64,000 nt of DNA from Chitinivorax sp. B (GTDB lineage Bacteria > Pseudomonadota > Gammaproteobacteria > Burkholderiales > SCOH01), in contig NZ_SCOH01000013.1 in the NCBI RefSeq assembly GCF_005503445.1, positions 1 through 64,000 on the forward strand, read 5' to 3'. How positions within the stretch are numbered: the stretch's first letter is position 1; every line of letters starts with the position of its first letter. Positions 20,501 to 28,381 of the stretch are shown here, one piece after another. Below the pieces are notes generated by a model. That model was not told where the DNA came from. It ran no database searches and saw nothing but the letters and a program-made list of their open reading frames with translations. Both the position numbers and the translations under genes were made by a program.

Positions 20501-21663
20501 TGCTTGTCATCAGTGATCTGCAGGTGGCCCCAAAGCTTGTTCAACCAATCCTGATTCGAGAAGTCGACCATTGCACTGACAGCCAGCGGTGCAGTAAAGG
20601 CCAATGAAGACGTACGCGAGGTGGCCTCGCCTGCCAGATCGTATCCAGCCATGATGGCCGACGGGTTGTCACGACTGATACGGCGAGCCCACTGATTCAA
20701 TGTATTCAGCATGGGAAGCGCCCGGGCATCCCCACTGGTCAGATAATCCATTGCCAAGCGCAATGGTACTTGGCAGGCATGCCAGCCATAGGGGTTACAG
20801 ATATCACTGGTGACGGCCGGATTGTGGGTCGGTACGAAGCGGCCATTCTCCTGTCGTTGTGCGATGTCCGGTAATAACCCGGTGTTGGCAGCAAAGTCGC
20901 GTTGTACTTGTTGAGCGATCTGATAGCTCTGATCCAATAAGGCTTGCCAGAGCGGGTCGCCGGTTGTGTTGGCAAAAGCACGCAAATGACCAAAAGCGTA
21001 ATCGGCAAAGCGAGTTTGATTTGCCGTGGCAGACGAAGCAATAAATGAATGTTGCGGATTGGCCAGCGTACTTTTCAGGGCGGTAATCACGGCGACGGCT
21101 TCTGCCCGATAGTCGATTGCTCCCTGACTTCCCCAGGCCTGATCTGCCAGTAGCAGTGCCAGCGCGGCATCCAAATTACCGTTTGGTATGGCTTGAGAAG
21201 GTTTGCCTGGCATACTGACCAGGACACCCTTATTGTCCATGCTTTGTACCGGTGCCATTAATTGGCGATGTTGTGTGCTGGGGAACGCACGATAAAAACG
21301 GAACAAACCGTCGAAATTCCGTTGAGCATTGCGGTCGTGTGCGGCCATTTGTACCGAGATCAGCAGACCCAGGCCCTGGCTTTCCATGGTGCTGCTCACG
21401 CCATCGGCTCCTGTTGTCTGCACAAAGTACTGGTCAGGCACACCCGGCCGGCTTTTCAAGTAACGTTGCTTCCAGCTTTGGTAGTAGGCCACTGTGGCCT
21501 GTATTTGGTCGGCACTACTGGCCTGGCTGGGTCGGATGCTGCCACTGACGAAGTCTGCATTCGGATTGATCGGCAGTTTGTCTACTGCACTGACAGAGAA
21601 GGATGTACCACAGCAGGCCAATGCAACAGCAATGGTCAGAGGGCGCAGTGATGGATGCAGCAT
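17563..21663 (-). CDS. Secreted GH8 - ricin lectin - M60 metallopeptidase fusion
   Basis: A 1366-residue exported multidomain protein. The start ATG 21663 follows GGAGCG. The signal peptide is residues ~1-26. Residues ~30-400 resemble a glycoside hydrolase family 8 (alpha/alpha-six-barrel) domain: STMESQGLGLLISVQMAAHD aligns with the SEGmgYgm block that carries the catalytic acid, and NGNLDAALALLLADQAWGS with the conserved D..aYaLL.A...WG block. Residues ~440-590 are a ricin-type beta-trefoil lectin (VQQWWCNG, IVQWAYNG, LVQDNCSG). Residues ~600-1340 form an M60 (enhancin/SslE-like) peptidase with HELGH at about 1201-1205 and a following GEVTNN that could supply the third zinc ligand. M60 enzymes cut mucin-like glycoproteins. 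A promoter and LacI-type operator precede the gene. Confidence 0.85.
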   Translation of the reverse strand: MLHPSLRPLTIAVALACCGTSFSVSAVDKLPINPNADFVSGSIRPSQASSADQIQATVAYYQSWKQRYLKSRPGVPDQYFVQTTGADGVSSTMESQGLGLLISVQMAAHDRNAQRNFDGLFRFYRAFPSTQHRQLMAPVQSMDNKGVLVSMPGKPSQAIPNGNLDAALALLLADQAWGSQGAIDYRAEAVAVITALKSTLANPQHSFIASSATANQTRFADYAFGHLRAFANTTGDPLWQALLDQSYQIAQQVQRDFAANTGLLPDIAQRQENGRFVPTHNPAVTSDICNPYGWHACQVPLRLAMDYLTSGDARALPMLNTLNQWARRISRDNPSAIMAGYDLAGEATSRTSSLAFTAPLAVSAMVDFSNQDWLNKLWGHLQITDDKQYFADSIKLLSMVALSGNWQSVATSRHGLPPNQHNGKSPNSTQANTINPSARPKTSLATVTNGRYVISAGSNGKCIDIDGAGTANNVKVQQWWCNGTVAQLFDLTNMGNGRFRALNPNSNKVWDVTARKTTPNTPIVQWAYNGGEHQHFLFQPNGSGYLIKAAHSGLCLQANGNVDGTQLVQDNCSGAGNQTFQLKWISAIPSELTRETGMSPDSGTVTRDENFLLTLDSDLQRLYRNVNNPPVFNYIIPGGLYVQSERAFPVISGGGQHHLAVGARLGKGRLFVYGHQHFIETLQSLSNDDTHRFAENALGWVTGALPNGYDTMRNSGGRMNLLTKTDLNISSGYPINKIKVDRFEASQLDPAKNPLVFLEYDIDETEQNLLETYVRKGGNILVSRRFWMMIDYPWPPIKDKVKPRKVRFSDYPFTQLLNKVGLDLEFWGDGKGEAIRNAGDVRLQYSPFAYDRWLAFRNGQVRLADIPGLGNLPNDQARYERLSSSAFRLFSTNPFNKKLADSVNVAKTDMVRVQKAGQQYPCAEDSSYSKRNRNCDVLDQHYRNLNLQPNQAKDASVSIFPGEVPAGGRLSNEKVAIDPRAGGWISTGLYAPPGENITIVLPAGAVYRARVGPHIDNLAYNTDVREWARASAVSAEKVLNPGSNVISSPFGGLIYLEPESEQQAPIQTTISGAIRAPYFVLGRDNDSSWTHIKQSPAPWAEFASRRFVLTMPGHIARNVTNPTAMMQAWEKMADAFEAFMGQSISQPDPHKPPKRPHRYVSDIQITWGYMHSGYPIMTHNDTPPTWNKLMNGYPAGWGEWHELGHNMQMGAWTWDSMGEVTNNLHSMNILTLRGQPESGWINYEKAANYLAQSSRHYNSIEDPFLKLTMVWQLNLAFRNQSFYPRVHQAYRDLGKAGVLKNESEPQSNEDKAQLFIYATSVISGRNLLSFFDQWGLAPTQATRNKVGALNLPQPDKPVWQCRDGHC

Positions 21664-21686
21664 GTCGTGACGCTCCTTTTTAAAAT

Positions 21687-21700
21687 TGAAATCGTTTACA
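21687..21700. promoter_or_regulatory. LacI-family operator-like palindrome
   Basis: The sequence tgaaatcgtttaca fits the TGnAAnCGnTTnCA palindrome with central CG recognised by many LacI/GalR-family repressors. It lies 23 bases upstream of the M60-fusion start codon and downstream of the putative -10 box. That places it where a repressor would block elongation. No LacI-type gene is present in the window. Confidence 0.45.
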
Positions 21701-21718
21701 TGAAATTGTCATGCATGC

Positions 21719-21746
21719 AGTATATCGATTGCTGAAATTAGTTCAA
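21719..21746 (-). promoter_or_regulatory. Sigma-70-like promoter for the GH8-M60 gene
   Basis: On the minus strand TTGAAC (741-746) and TATACT (719-724) are separated by 16 bases, giving plausible -35 and -10 boxes. Transcription would start near 21712 and cross the LacI-type palindrome. This is a sequence match only. Confidence 0.4.
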
Positions 21747-22042
21747 TGGCATATTTTGTTATGAATTAGATATTTGCAAGATCGAATGTGATGGTGAAGT
21801 AAACAACAGGAGGCTGATTTGGCATCCTCCACCCAAAAATCTTCAACCAGTTCAAGGAGGGCAGCGTGAGACATGATCAGGTTTTGTGATGAATGGAATT
21901 TTTCCAGCTGACGGCTGGTCATATCGGCCAGGCACAGCCATGTTGCGCAGCAAGTTGGTCAGTACATTGAATGAATGGATGCCTTCTTGCCCGCGGCAAC
22001 GTAAAATGAATCGTTTCTCCGCTTGATATTTGTACTGAATCC

Positions 22043-23752
22043 ATGATTATCGGTATCGACCTAGGCACTACCAACAGCCTGTGCGCCGTCTGGCGTGACG
22101 GGCAAGCGGTGATGATCCCCAATGCATTGGGCCATAACCTCACACCGTCCGTTGTGGGTATGGATGACAACGACCACGTGTTGGTTGGCTTGCCGGCGCG
22201 TGATCGGCTGATTACCCACCCGCATCTCACCACAGCACTTTTCAAACGCTACATGGGCTCTGATCGAGTTGTGCAGCTGGGGCCGAAGCGTTTCCGCCCT
22301 GAAGAGCTGTCTGCGCTGGTGCTGAAATCACTGAAGGAAGACGCAGAGCGTTTTCTGGGTGAGACGGTGACGGAAGCGATTATTACCGTACCGGCGTATT
22401 TCTCGGATGCACAGCGTAAAGCCACCAAGATTGCTGGCCAGTTGGCTGGGTTGAAAGTAGAACGGCTGCTGAATGAGCCAACCGCTGCCGCGTTGGCCTA
22501 TGGCCTGCACCAGAATGATCCAGAAAGTCGCTTTCTGGTATTCGATCTGGGCGGCGGTACTTTTGACGTGTCCATCCTGGAGCTGTTTGAAGGTGTGATG
22601 GAAGTACGCGCCAGCGCGGGTGATAACCTGCTGGGTGGGGAAGATTTTGTCGAAGCGCTGATTGACCAGTTCATCGAAAAGGTGGGCAAGGTAGCCGGGT
22701 TGACTGACAAACAGGCGGATGCGTATGTCTACCAGGCGTTGCGCAAGGAAGCTGAGCGCGTCAAACGTACCTTGAGCAGCAGTGACAATGTTGTCTTCTC
22801 GATCGAATTCCAGGGCAAGCCTTTGAGCTGGGATGTCTCCGAGTTTGAGTTCGCCAAGATATCCGAACCCTTGCTGAAGCGCCTGCGTGAACCCATCGAA
22901 CGCGCGTTGCGTGATGCGCGCATTCGTGCTCACGAACTGAACCAGATTGTATTGGCCGGTGGTGCAACCCGTAAGCCGCTGATAAAGAAGTTGGTTGCCA
23001 AAATGTTTGGACGTCTGCCAGCCATGCACCTGAACCCGGATGAGGTGGTGGCACAAGGTGCGGCGGTGCAGGCCGGTTTGAAGATGCGTGACGCAGCGTT
23101 GAACGAGATCGTGATGACCGACGTCTGCCCCTATACATTAGGGGTGGAGATCAGCGAGCAGATTGCCCCGGGCCGTTATCAACCAGGTTTCTTCCTGCCC
23201 ATCATCGAGCGTAATTCGGTGGTGCCGGTATCACGGGAGCAGACTGTGTCAACGGTCAGTGACAATCAGGCGGCGGTATTGGTCAAGATTTACCAGGGCG
23301 AAAGCCGGTTGACACGTGACAATATCTTCCTAGGTGAGTTGCATGTTCCCGTACCGCCTAAACCAGCTGGTGAGGTCAGCGTATCCATCCGCTTCACATA
23401 TGATGTCAACGGCTTGCTGGAGGCGGAAACGACCGTTGACGAAACGGGTGAGAAACGTCAGTTGGTGATCGAAGAAAACCCAGGTGTGCTGAAACCGGAA
23501 GAAGTCAAACAGCGCTTGGCTGAATTGGCCAAGTTGAAGATTCACCCGCGCGAGCAATTGGTCAATACGGCGATTCTGGCCCGTGCCGACCGGTTGTATC
23601 AGCAAACCCGTGGCGATGAGCGCCTGTTTGTCGGCCATGAAACTGCCCGTTTCCAGGCCGCATTGGAAACGCAGGACAACGATATTATCCAGTCTGCACG
23701 AGAAGAGCTGAAAATGGCGCTGGATCAGGTTGAAGGCGAGACCTGGCTGTAA
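22043..23752 (+). CDS. hscC: Hsp70-family chaperone HscC
   Basis: A 569-residue Hsp70 homologue, shorter than DnaK (~640) and close to E. coli HscC (~556). Motifs are GIDLGTTNS (phosphate 1), VPAYFSDAQRKATK, LNEPTAAALAYG (connect 1), FDLGGGTFDVS (phosphate 2) and LAGGATRKPLIKKLV (adenosine). The substrate-binding part is followed by a shortened helical lid, and the EEVD-like tail of DnaK is missing. HscC works with specialised DnaJ-type partners; none is adjacent here. The gene stands alone with a terminator immediately downstream. Start ATG 22043 is placed by homology, with no strong ribosome binding site. Confidence 0.92.
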   Translation: MIIGIDLGTTNSLCAVWRDGQAVMIPNALGHNLTPSVVGMDDNDHVLVGLPARDRLITHPHLTTALFKRYMGSDRVVQLGPKRFRPEELSALVLKSLKEDAERFLGETVTEAIITVPAYFSDAQRKATKIAGQLAGLKVERLLNEPTAAALAYGLHQNDPESRFLVFDLGGGTFDVSILELFEGVMEVRASAGDNLLGGEDFVEALIDQFIEKVGKVAGLTDKQADAYVYQALRKEAERVKRTLSSSDNVVFSIEFQGKPLSWDVSEFEFAKISEPLLKRLREPIERALRDARIRAHELNQIVLAGGATRKPLIKKLVAKMFGRLPAMHLNPDEVVAQGAAVQAGLKMRDAALNEIVMTDVCPYTLGVEISEQIAPGRYQPGFFLPIIERNSVVPVSREQTVSTVSDNQAAVLVKIYQGESRLTRDNIFLGELHVPVPPKPAGEVSVSIRFTYDVNGLLEAETTVDETGEKRQLVIEENPGVLKPEEVKQRLAELAKLKIHPREQLVNTAILARADRLYQQTRGDERLFVGHETARFQAALETQDNDIIQSAREELKMALDQVEGETWL

Positions 23753-23775
23753 AGTTCGTTAGCCGATGTATGAGT

Positions 23776-23811
23776 AAAGCCGGTCAGATATCACTGACCG
23801 GCTTAGTTTTA
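23776..23811 (+). terminator. Intrinsic terminator after hscC
   Basis: The inverted repeat aagccggtcag / ctgaccggctt is separated by a 6-base loop (atatca) and followed by agtttta. It sits 24 bases past the hscC stop, between convergent genes, and may serve both directions. Confidence 0.8.
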
Positions 23812-23851
23812 TCTGTTGCTGGCATCGCAACCTAACAAAGTCATCAGTACT

Positions 23852-24757
23852 TCATGCAATGTGTGGGGGCCGACCATTTAGCACCACCTCTACCATGTAA
23901 AACTGATCAAATACCGGTTCAATGGGCAGAGACAGAGATTCCTCAACCATCAATGTCCGCATCAGATCGCTGAAACGGTGAATCTTTGGCGTGGATAGAT
24001 GGAAGCTGTTCAATAGTGCTTCCACTTCATGCATGGTGCCACCCCACAACATGGGTTCGCCATGGGATGCGGCATAGCGTGCGGCACGCTGTAACTCGCG
24101 AGCCGAATCATCCTGAACGGGAGCGCAGTCGAATATCAGCTGACTGTCGGCTGGTAATTGGTCCAGCAAGGTTTGCAGGGTGTAGCATACGGCTTGCCCA
24201 TCCAGGTAATAGGCCACACCTTCCCAGATCACGAAAGTCGGTTCATTGCCCAATGCACCGCTCTGTTGCAAAGTGCTGGCCCAGTCACCCATGAAATCAA
24301 CGCCGATATAGCTGACACGGCCCAGCGTGCTGACGTGGTGTTCGTCCAGCAAGGCTAACTTGGCAGCCTGGGTGGCCGGATGGTCGACCTCGATGAAATG
24401 CACGTCGGTGTATTCCGGCCGGTAGGCTCGGTAATCAAAGCCGGCACCTAATAACAACACCTGTCGGATACCGCGCTCATAGGCATCCTGCAACTGGTCG
24501 TCTATATGGCGATAGCGCAGGGCGACCACTTCGCACATGCCGCGGGAACCAGATTTGAAGTGGGCGCAACTGCGTAAGAACTGGTAATTGATACTGCGCA
24601 ACGGGCCGCTCAGCATGAAACGCCAGAATCGCCAAGGGGGTGGAATCATTTGTAGCGATAATGCATCGTACATGATGCGTTGCCCAGGTGGCGCTGCGCT
24701 GCAAAGTGCGCGCACCGCAGCCACATCGGCCGCAGTGCGACTAGCTTGATCCAGCAT
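23852..24757 (-). CDS. LCM-type class I SAM-dependent methyltransferase
   Basis: A 301-residue protein. The N-terminal helix-rich part (SRTAADVAAVRALCSA) precedes a Rossmann core with the SAM-binding motif VLLLGAGFDYRAYRPE. VHFIEVDHPATQAAK and FVIWEGVAYYLD follow. These are the signature blocks of the leucine carboxyl methyltransferase-like (PPM1/LCMT) family, typically O-methyltransferases in bacterial secondary metabolism. GGAGAGAGAGG immediately upstream supports ATG 24757. The substrate is unknown. Confidence 0.85.
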   Translation of the reverse strand: MLDQASRTAADVAAVRALCSAAPPGQRIMYDALSLQMIPPPWRFWRFMLSGPLRSINYQFLRSCAHFKSGSRGMCEVVALRYRHIDDQLQDAYERGIRQVLLLGAGFDYRAYRPEYTDVHFIEVDHPATQAAKLALLDEHHVSTLGRVSYIGVDFMGDWASTLQQSGALGNEPTFVIWEGVAYYLDGQAVCYTLQTLLDQLPADSQLIFDCAPVQDDSARELQRAARYAASHGEPMLWGGTMHEVEALLNSFHLSTPKIHRFSDLMRTLMVEESLSLPIEPVFDQFYMVEVVLNGRPPHIA

Positions 24758-24934
24758 GCCTCTCTCTCCATCAATGCCCAGCTCGGCTTATGGATTATTG
24801 TTGCCGGCTGGGTGCCTTTTCTCCTTGATCATGACCTTATTCGCGACCTTATTGGGGCCAGGTAACGGCAGCAAAGGTGCTAGTCAGTCATTGAACACTG
24901 CTTGGTAACATTGTGGTGCATATTTGCAGCAATT

Positions 24935-27022
24935 TCATCTTCGCGGTGGGTTGCCGCGTACTTCGAACTGAATTCGTTCCGGTGCCCGTTTGCCTTGTTG
25001 CCAACTGAGGGTGTAACGGCCTGGGGCAGGTTGCCACCAGACCACGTCCGCAGGGGCGCCCAGCGCCTTGCCGTTCAGCACCCATTGGCCTGAACCCGTG
25101 GCCTCAAAGCGAATGCGCTGGCGGGCGAGTGGAATATCCGGATCAAGCGCGATGACTTCGCCTGGCGATGGGTAGCGAATATGGCTGCCGACTTCACCCG
25201 CAAGATGGATGACCTGTGCTTCGGTTCCGGCCAGGAAGCGTTCCATGCGTGCTGGTTCGACAGCGGGTTCATAGCGTATGACCTGCGTGACGATGCCTTT
25301 GGGCGGGGTGGGCGGTTGGCTGGGCTGGCTGGCATGCAGCCGGTGGATGATCTCGCGCCAAGCCGGTGCCGCGCCACTGACGCCCGAGACATCCCACATC
25401 GGTTCTCCCGTGAAGTTACCAATCCACACCCCAACGGTGTAACGGCTGGTATAGCCCACGCACCAATTGTCACGCATGTCCTTACTGGTACCTGTCTTTA
25501 CTGCTGCCCATACTCGGGTGGCTAACGGATTCTCCAGCCCGAAGCTAGTGGCGCGTGCGCCGCGATCACTCAGGATATCGCTAACCAACCAACTGCCACC
25601 AGCATCTGCAACAACCCGTTGCGTCGGTCCGTTGGTCAACCTTAGTGTTGGCTCGCTTGTACGGCCTTGATTGGCCAGAGTACGAAAGGCATTGGTCAAT
25701 TGCCACAGACTGACATCGGCTGAGCCGAGCGCTAGCGAAAAGCCGTAGAAATCTGCAGTTTTGGGTAATTCGAAACCCAGCGCTTTCAGGTGCTTGTAAA
25801 AAGGCTCGACCCCGGTCAGTAGCACCGTTCGGACGGCAGGAATGTTCAATGAACCTGCCAGACTGGTGCGGGTACTGACGATACCTCGGAAGGATTTGTC
25901 GTAGTTCTGGGGCATGTACATCCCACCCGCCGTGTCCAGATTTACTGGGCTGTCATCAAGCAGCGAGGCTGGGGTCAGCAGGCGCTGTGCAAATGCCAGT
26001 TGGTACAGAAAGGGCTTAAGGGTAGACCCTGCCTGACGTTTGGCTTGTACGCCGTCCACTTGGCTGCTGCCCAGATTTTCGCTGACATAGGCCAGTACCT
26101 GTCCGGTATGATTGTCCATGACCAAGGCGGCGGCATTGTTGACATTGCGCGCTGCCAAATCGGTTAGCTGGCGATGCAGGATGCTCCGTACAACGCGTTG
26201 CAGATCGCCATCCAGCGTGGTTTTGACGGATTGTCCGGGTTGGCTGAGCAGGCGCTGTGCCACTTCCGGGGCATCGTTGGGGTCAAGGCGGCTCCGGTTG
26301 CCCAGGCTGAGTGCTTGTGAGATCAGCCCCTGAAGATAAGCACACCCTACCCGAGCTTGCATGGCTTTGGCCAGTTCACAAGCCCGGCGTGATACCGTAT
26401 CTGCATTGGCATTGGGGCCGCGTAACAACACGGCCAATACGATGCTTTCTCCTTGATTCAGCCCTGCTGGCAGCTTGCCGAACAATCGCTGTGCTGCCGC
26501 CCCCACACCAATCGCTTCACCTCGGAAAGGCGCCAGATTGAGATAGGCTTCCAGAATCTGATCTTTGGTCCATTGGCCTTCCAATTGTCGGGCAGCGTTG
26601 ATCTGACCCATTTTCTGCAACAGGCTACGGCCTTTGGCATCGGCTTTGAGATCATCATCCAACAGTCCTGCCAATTGCATGGTCAACGTGCTGGCACCAC
26701 GCGGACTCCCTTCGGTTTGATCCACCGCGGCACCTGCCAGGGCTTGCCAATCAACCCCGCTGTGGGACAGAAAACGTCGATCTTCCGACATGATCACTGC
26801 CTGCTTCAAGGCAGGAGACAGTTGCGGAAGCGATACCCAAGGTAGGCGTCGCTCATTGAGGTTGGTGCGTTTGACGGCCAATGGTTGGCCTTGTCGATCC
26901 AGCAACCAGGCCTCGGACGGCCGCCATTGGCGTCTGATCTCATCAAACGACGGTGCCGCATTGGCAAGTGAAAAAAGGGAGGCTAGGCTCAGGGCCAGCA
27001 CCAGGTGGCGGGTTCGGAACAT
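24935..27022 (-). CDS. pbpC: Penicillin-binding protein 1C
   Basis: A ~695-residue bifunctional peptidoglycan synthase. After an N-terminal signal/anchor (LVLALSLASLFSLANA) come the GT51 transglycosylase motifs EDRRFLSHSGVDW, RGASTLTMQLAGL and KDQILEAYLNLAPF. The transpeptidase domain carries AGSTLKPFLYQ (SxxK, active serine) and KTGTS. The C-terminal ~85 residues are the beta-sandwich BiPBP_C domain typical of PBP1C. PbpC is often encoded next to a bacterial alpha-2-macroglobulin and is thought to repair envelope breaches where the macroglobulin traps proteases. Here the macroglobulin lies 1.3 kb upstream on the same strand. ATG 27022 is chosen over a TTG at 27058. Confidence 0.93.
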   Translation of the reverse strand: MFRTRHLVLALSLASLFSLANAAPSFDEIRRQWRPSEAWLLDRQGQPLAVKRTNLNERRLPWVSLPQLSPALKQAVIMSEDRRFLSHSGVDWQALAGAAVDQTEGSPRGASTLTMQLAGLLDDDLKADAKGRSLLQKMGQINAARQLEGQWTKDQILEAYLNLAPFRGEAIGVGAAAQRLFGKLPAGLNQGESIVLAVLLRGPNANADTVSRRACELAKAMQARVGCAYLQGLISQALSLGNRSRLDPNDAPEVAQRLLSQPGQSVKTTLDGDLQRVVRSILHRQLTDLAARNVNNAAALVMDNHTGQVLAYVSENLGSSQVDGVQAKRQAGSTLKPFLYQLAFAQRLLTPASLLDDSPVNLDTAGGMYMPQNYDKSFRGIVSTRTSLAGSLNIPAVRTVLLTGVEPFYKHLKALGFELPKTADFYGFSLALGSADVSLWQLTNAFRTLANQGRTSEPTLRLTNGPTQRVVADAGGSWLVSDILSDRGARATSFGLENPLATRVWAAVKTGTSKDMRDNWCVGYTSRYTVGVWIGNFTGEPMWDVSGVSGAAPAWREIIHRLHASQPSQPPTPPKGIVTQVIRYEPAVEPARMERFLAGTEAQVIHLAGEVGSHIRYPSPGEVIALDPDIPLARQRIRFEATGSGQWVLNGKALGAPADVVWWQPAPGRYTLSWQQGKRAPERIQFEVRGNPPRR

Positions 27023-27079
27023 CAACGGCTCAATCAATACAGCAAAGGGTGGGTACAAGCCCCGGTCGGGGCTTATCGG

Positions 27080-27820
27080 TCAATTTGCGCCAGCGGGTAA
27101 TGGCTGGTCAGCAAAGCACAGTGCCCACATGCGGCGGCAGTAGGCATCAAGATTGGGATGCTGCCGAGCCTGATCGGCGATTGGACTGACTACCGGAACC
27201 CAGAGCAGATTGGCCAGGAAACCAAACGCAGTGGTATCCAGTATGCAGGGCCGATCCCCCATGAAGAAGGGTTTGTCGCCCAGAAAGGTTGCAATGGCTT
27301 CCAGATCGCGGCATCCCATGTCGTAAATATCTGCTGGGGCGTGGCGGCCAATACCTTGCCCCACCGCATCGCGACGCAACTTACGTTGCACCAGCATGGG
27401 TACTACATTGCGTACCAGTGGCGGCAATTGGCCGAAGACGAGTTGTTTGAGATTTGGCCAGTTGCGGTTGTCCAGCCAGCGGGAATACAACGCTGGCCAG
27501 TATAGGCTTTCTTCAAATAAGCGCTGGAAAGTGTGAGCGATTGCTTTATCCGCGTCGGATAGGTGTTGATCCAGTGGATCACCATAGCGTTGTTTCAGAT
27601 GCGTGATGATCAGCGATGAATCCGAGATGATCTGCCCGCCATCGTCAATAAAGGGGAGCTTGCCTTTGGGAGCACGGAAGACGTGGTCACCCTTGATGAT
27701 TTCGTAAGGCAAATCAGCCAGCCGTAAATAGGTTTCCAACTTCATGCAGAACGGGCTGATGTTGGGCAACCCCCAAAGTTTGGGAAACTGATAAATCTTG
27801 ATGGGCTGGGCTGGTTGCAT
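27080..27820 (-). CDS. FAXC/metaxin-like glutathione S-transferase family protein
   Basis: A 246-residue protein with thioredoxin-like N-terminal region (IKIYQFPKLWGLPNISPFCMKLETYLRL) and an all-helical C-terminal GST domain ending near LDAYCRRMWALCF. The SPFCMKLE block, with cysteine in the usual active-site helix, and ISDSSLIITHL are typical of the FAXC/Tom37-like GST group. The function in bacteria is not established; binding to small hydrophobic ligands is possible. AAAGGA six bases upstream supports ATG 27820. It separates pbpC from the alpha-2-macroglobulin gene. Confidence 0.78.
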   Translation of the reverse strand: MQPAQPIKIYQFPKLWGLPNISPFCMKLETYLRLADLPYEIIKGDHVFRAPKGKLPFIDDGGQIISDSSLIITHLKQRYGDPLDQHLSDADKAIAHTFQRLFEESLYWPALYSRWLDNRNWPNLKQLVFGQLPPLVRNVVPMLVQRKLRRDAVGQGIGRHAPADIYDMGCRDLEAIATFLGDKPFFMGDRPCILDTTAFGFLANLLWVPVVSPIADQARQHPNLDAYCRRMWALCFADQPLPAGAN

Positions 27821-27840
27821 AACGAATCCTTTGTGTAGGT

Positions 27841-28224
27841 TCAGTGGGCTGGATCTACTGTGGTTTTTTCCGATGCTTTGTCATCTACCTTGTCAGCGGG
27901 TTTCTTTACACTGTCCTTGGTCTCCTCACCAGGCTCTTCCTTCACCTCCACCTCGGGTTTGGGCTCATCCACAGGGGGAGGAATGTTATCGATCTTCTTC
28001 TGAGTCATGTAATCATGCATCTCGCGCCAGCCAGCGTAGACTTCGGCGCGATCGGCGCGTGGATTGCGCTTATAACAGTCCTCCAGCGACCGGCCAGACA
28101 GGCGGCAACCTGCGCCCACCGCTTTTGCTTCACGTTGTTTGCGGTTCAATGCGTTATTGATCTGATCACAACCGGTGATGCCCGACACGGCCACCGCGAG
28201 TAATGTAATGTGCCATAGTTTCAT
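27841..28224 (-). CDS. Small predicted lipoprotein, charged C-terminus
   Basis: A 127-residue protein. ATG 28224 (MKLWHITLLAVAVSGITGC) with AGGGCGG upstream gives a lipobox ITGC, so the mature protein would be lipid-anchored at cysteine 19. Cys53/Cys61 spacing and a WREMHDYM block are followed by a low-complexity tail of proline, lysine, glutamate and aspartate (~residues 80-127). I do not recognise the family. The gene sits between the GST-like gene and the alpha-2-macroglobulin gene on the same strand and may be part of that envelope-defence set. Confidence 0.65.
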   Translation of the reverse strand: MKLWHITLLAVAVSGITGCDQINNALNRKQREAKAVGAGCRLSGRSLEDCYKRNPRADRAEVYAGWREMHDYMTQKKIDNIPPPVDEPKPEVEVKEEPGEETKDSVKKPADKVDDKASEKTTVDPAH

Positions 28225-28381
28225 GTTGGCCCGCCCTGTTGTTGAATGGGTTATATACCATAACCCAATTGCCCTGGCTTGCCGGTGTGGCATGCTGGTG
28301 CGAATGGGGATCGACCTGTTGGATTGTCGACCCCCGGGTGCCGGTCATGGCTGGCATTGATCCAGGGTTTGTCTGTTGTGC

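Larger units (their letters stand above)
21664..22042. other. Divergent intergenic region upstream of hscC
   Basis: This 379-base gap separates the divergent M60-fusion and hscC starts. Its left part holds the promoter and operator listed separately. The rest carries no gene I recognise; a minus-strand frame at 21919-22245 overlaps hscC and looks spurious. Confidence 0.4.

Noticed and set aside
27844-28203. Plus-strand open frame over the lipoprotein gene
   Set aside because: Antisense to a gene with a clear signal peptide, lipobox and ribosome binding site.
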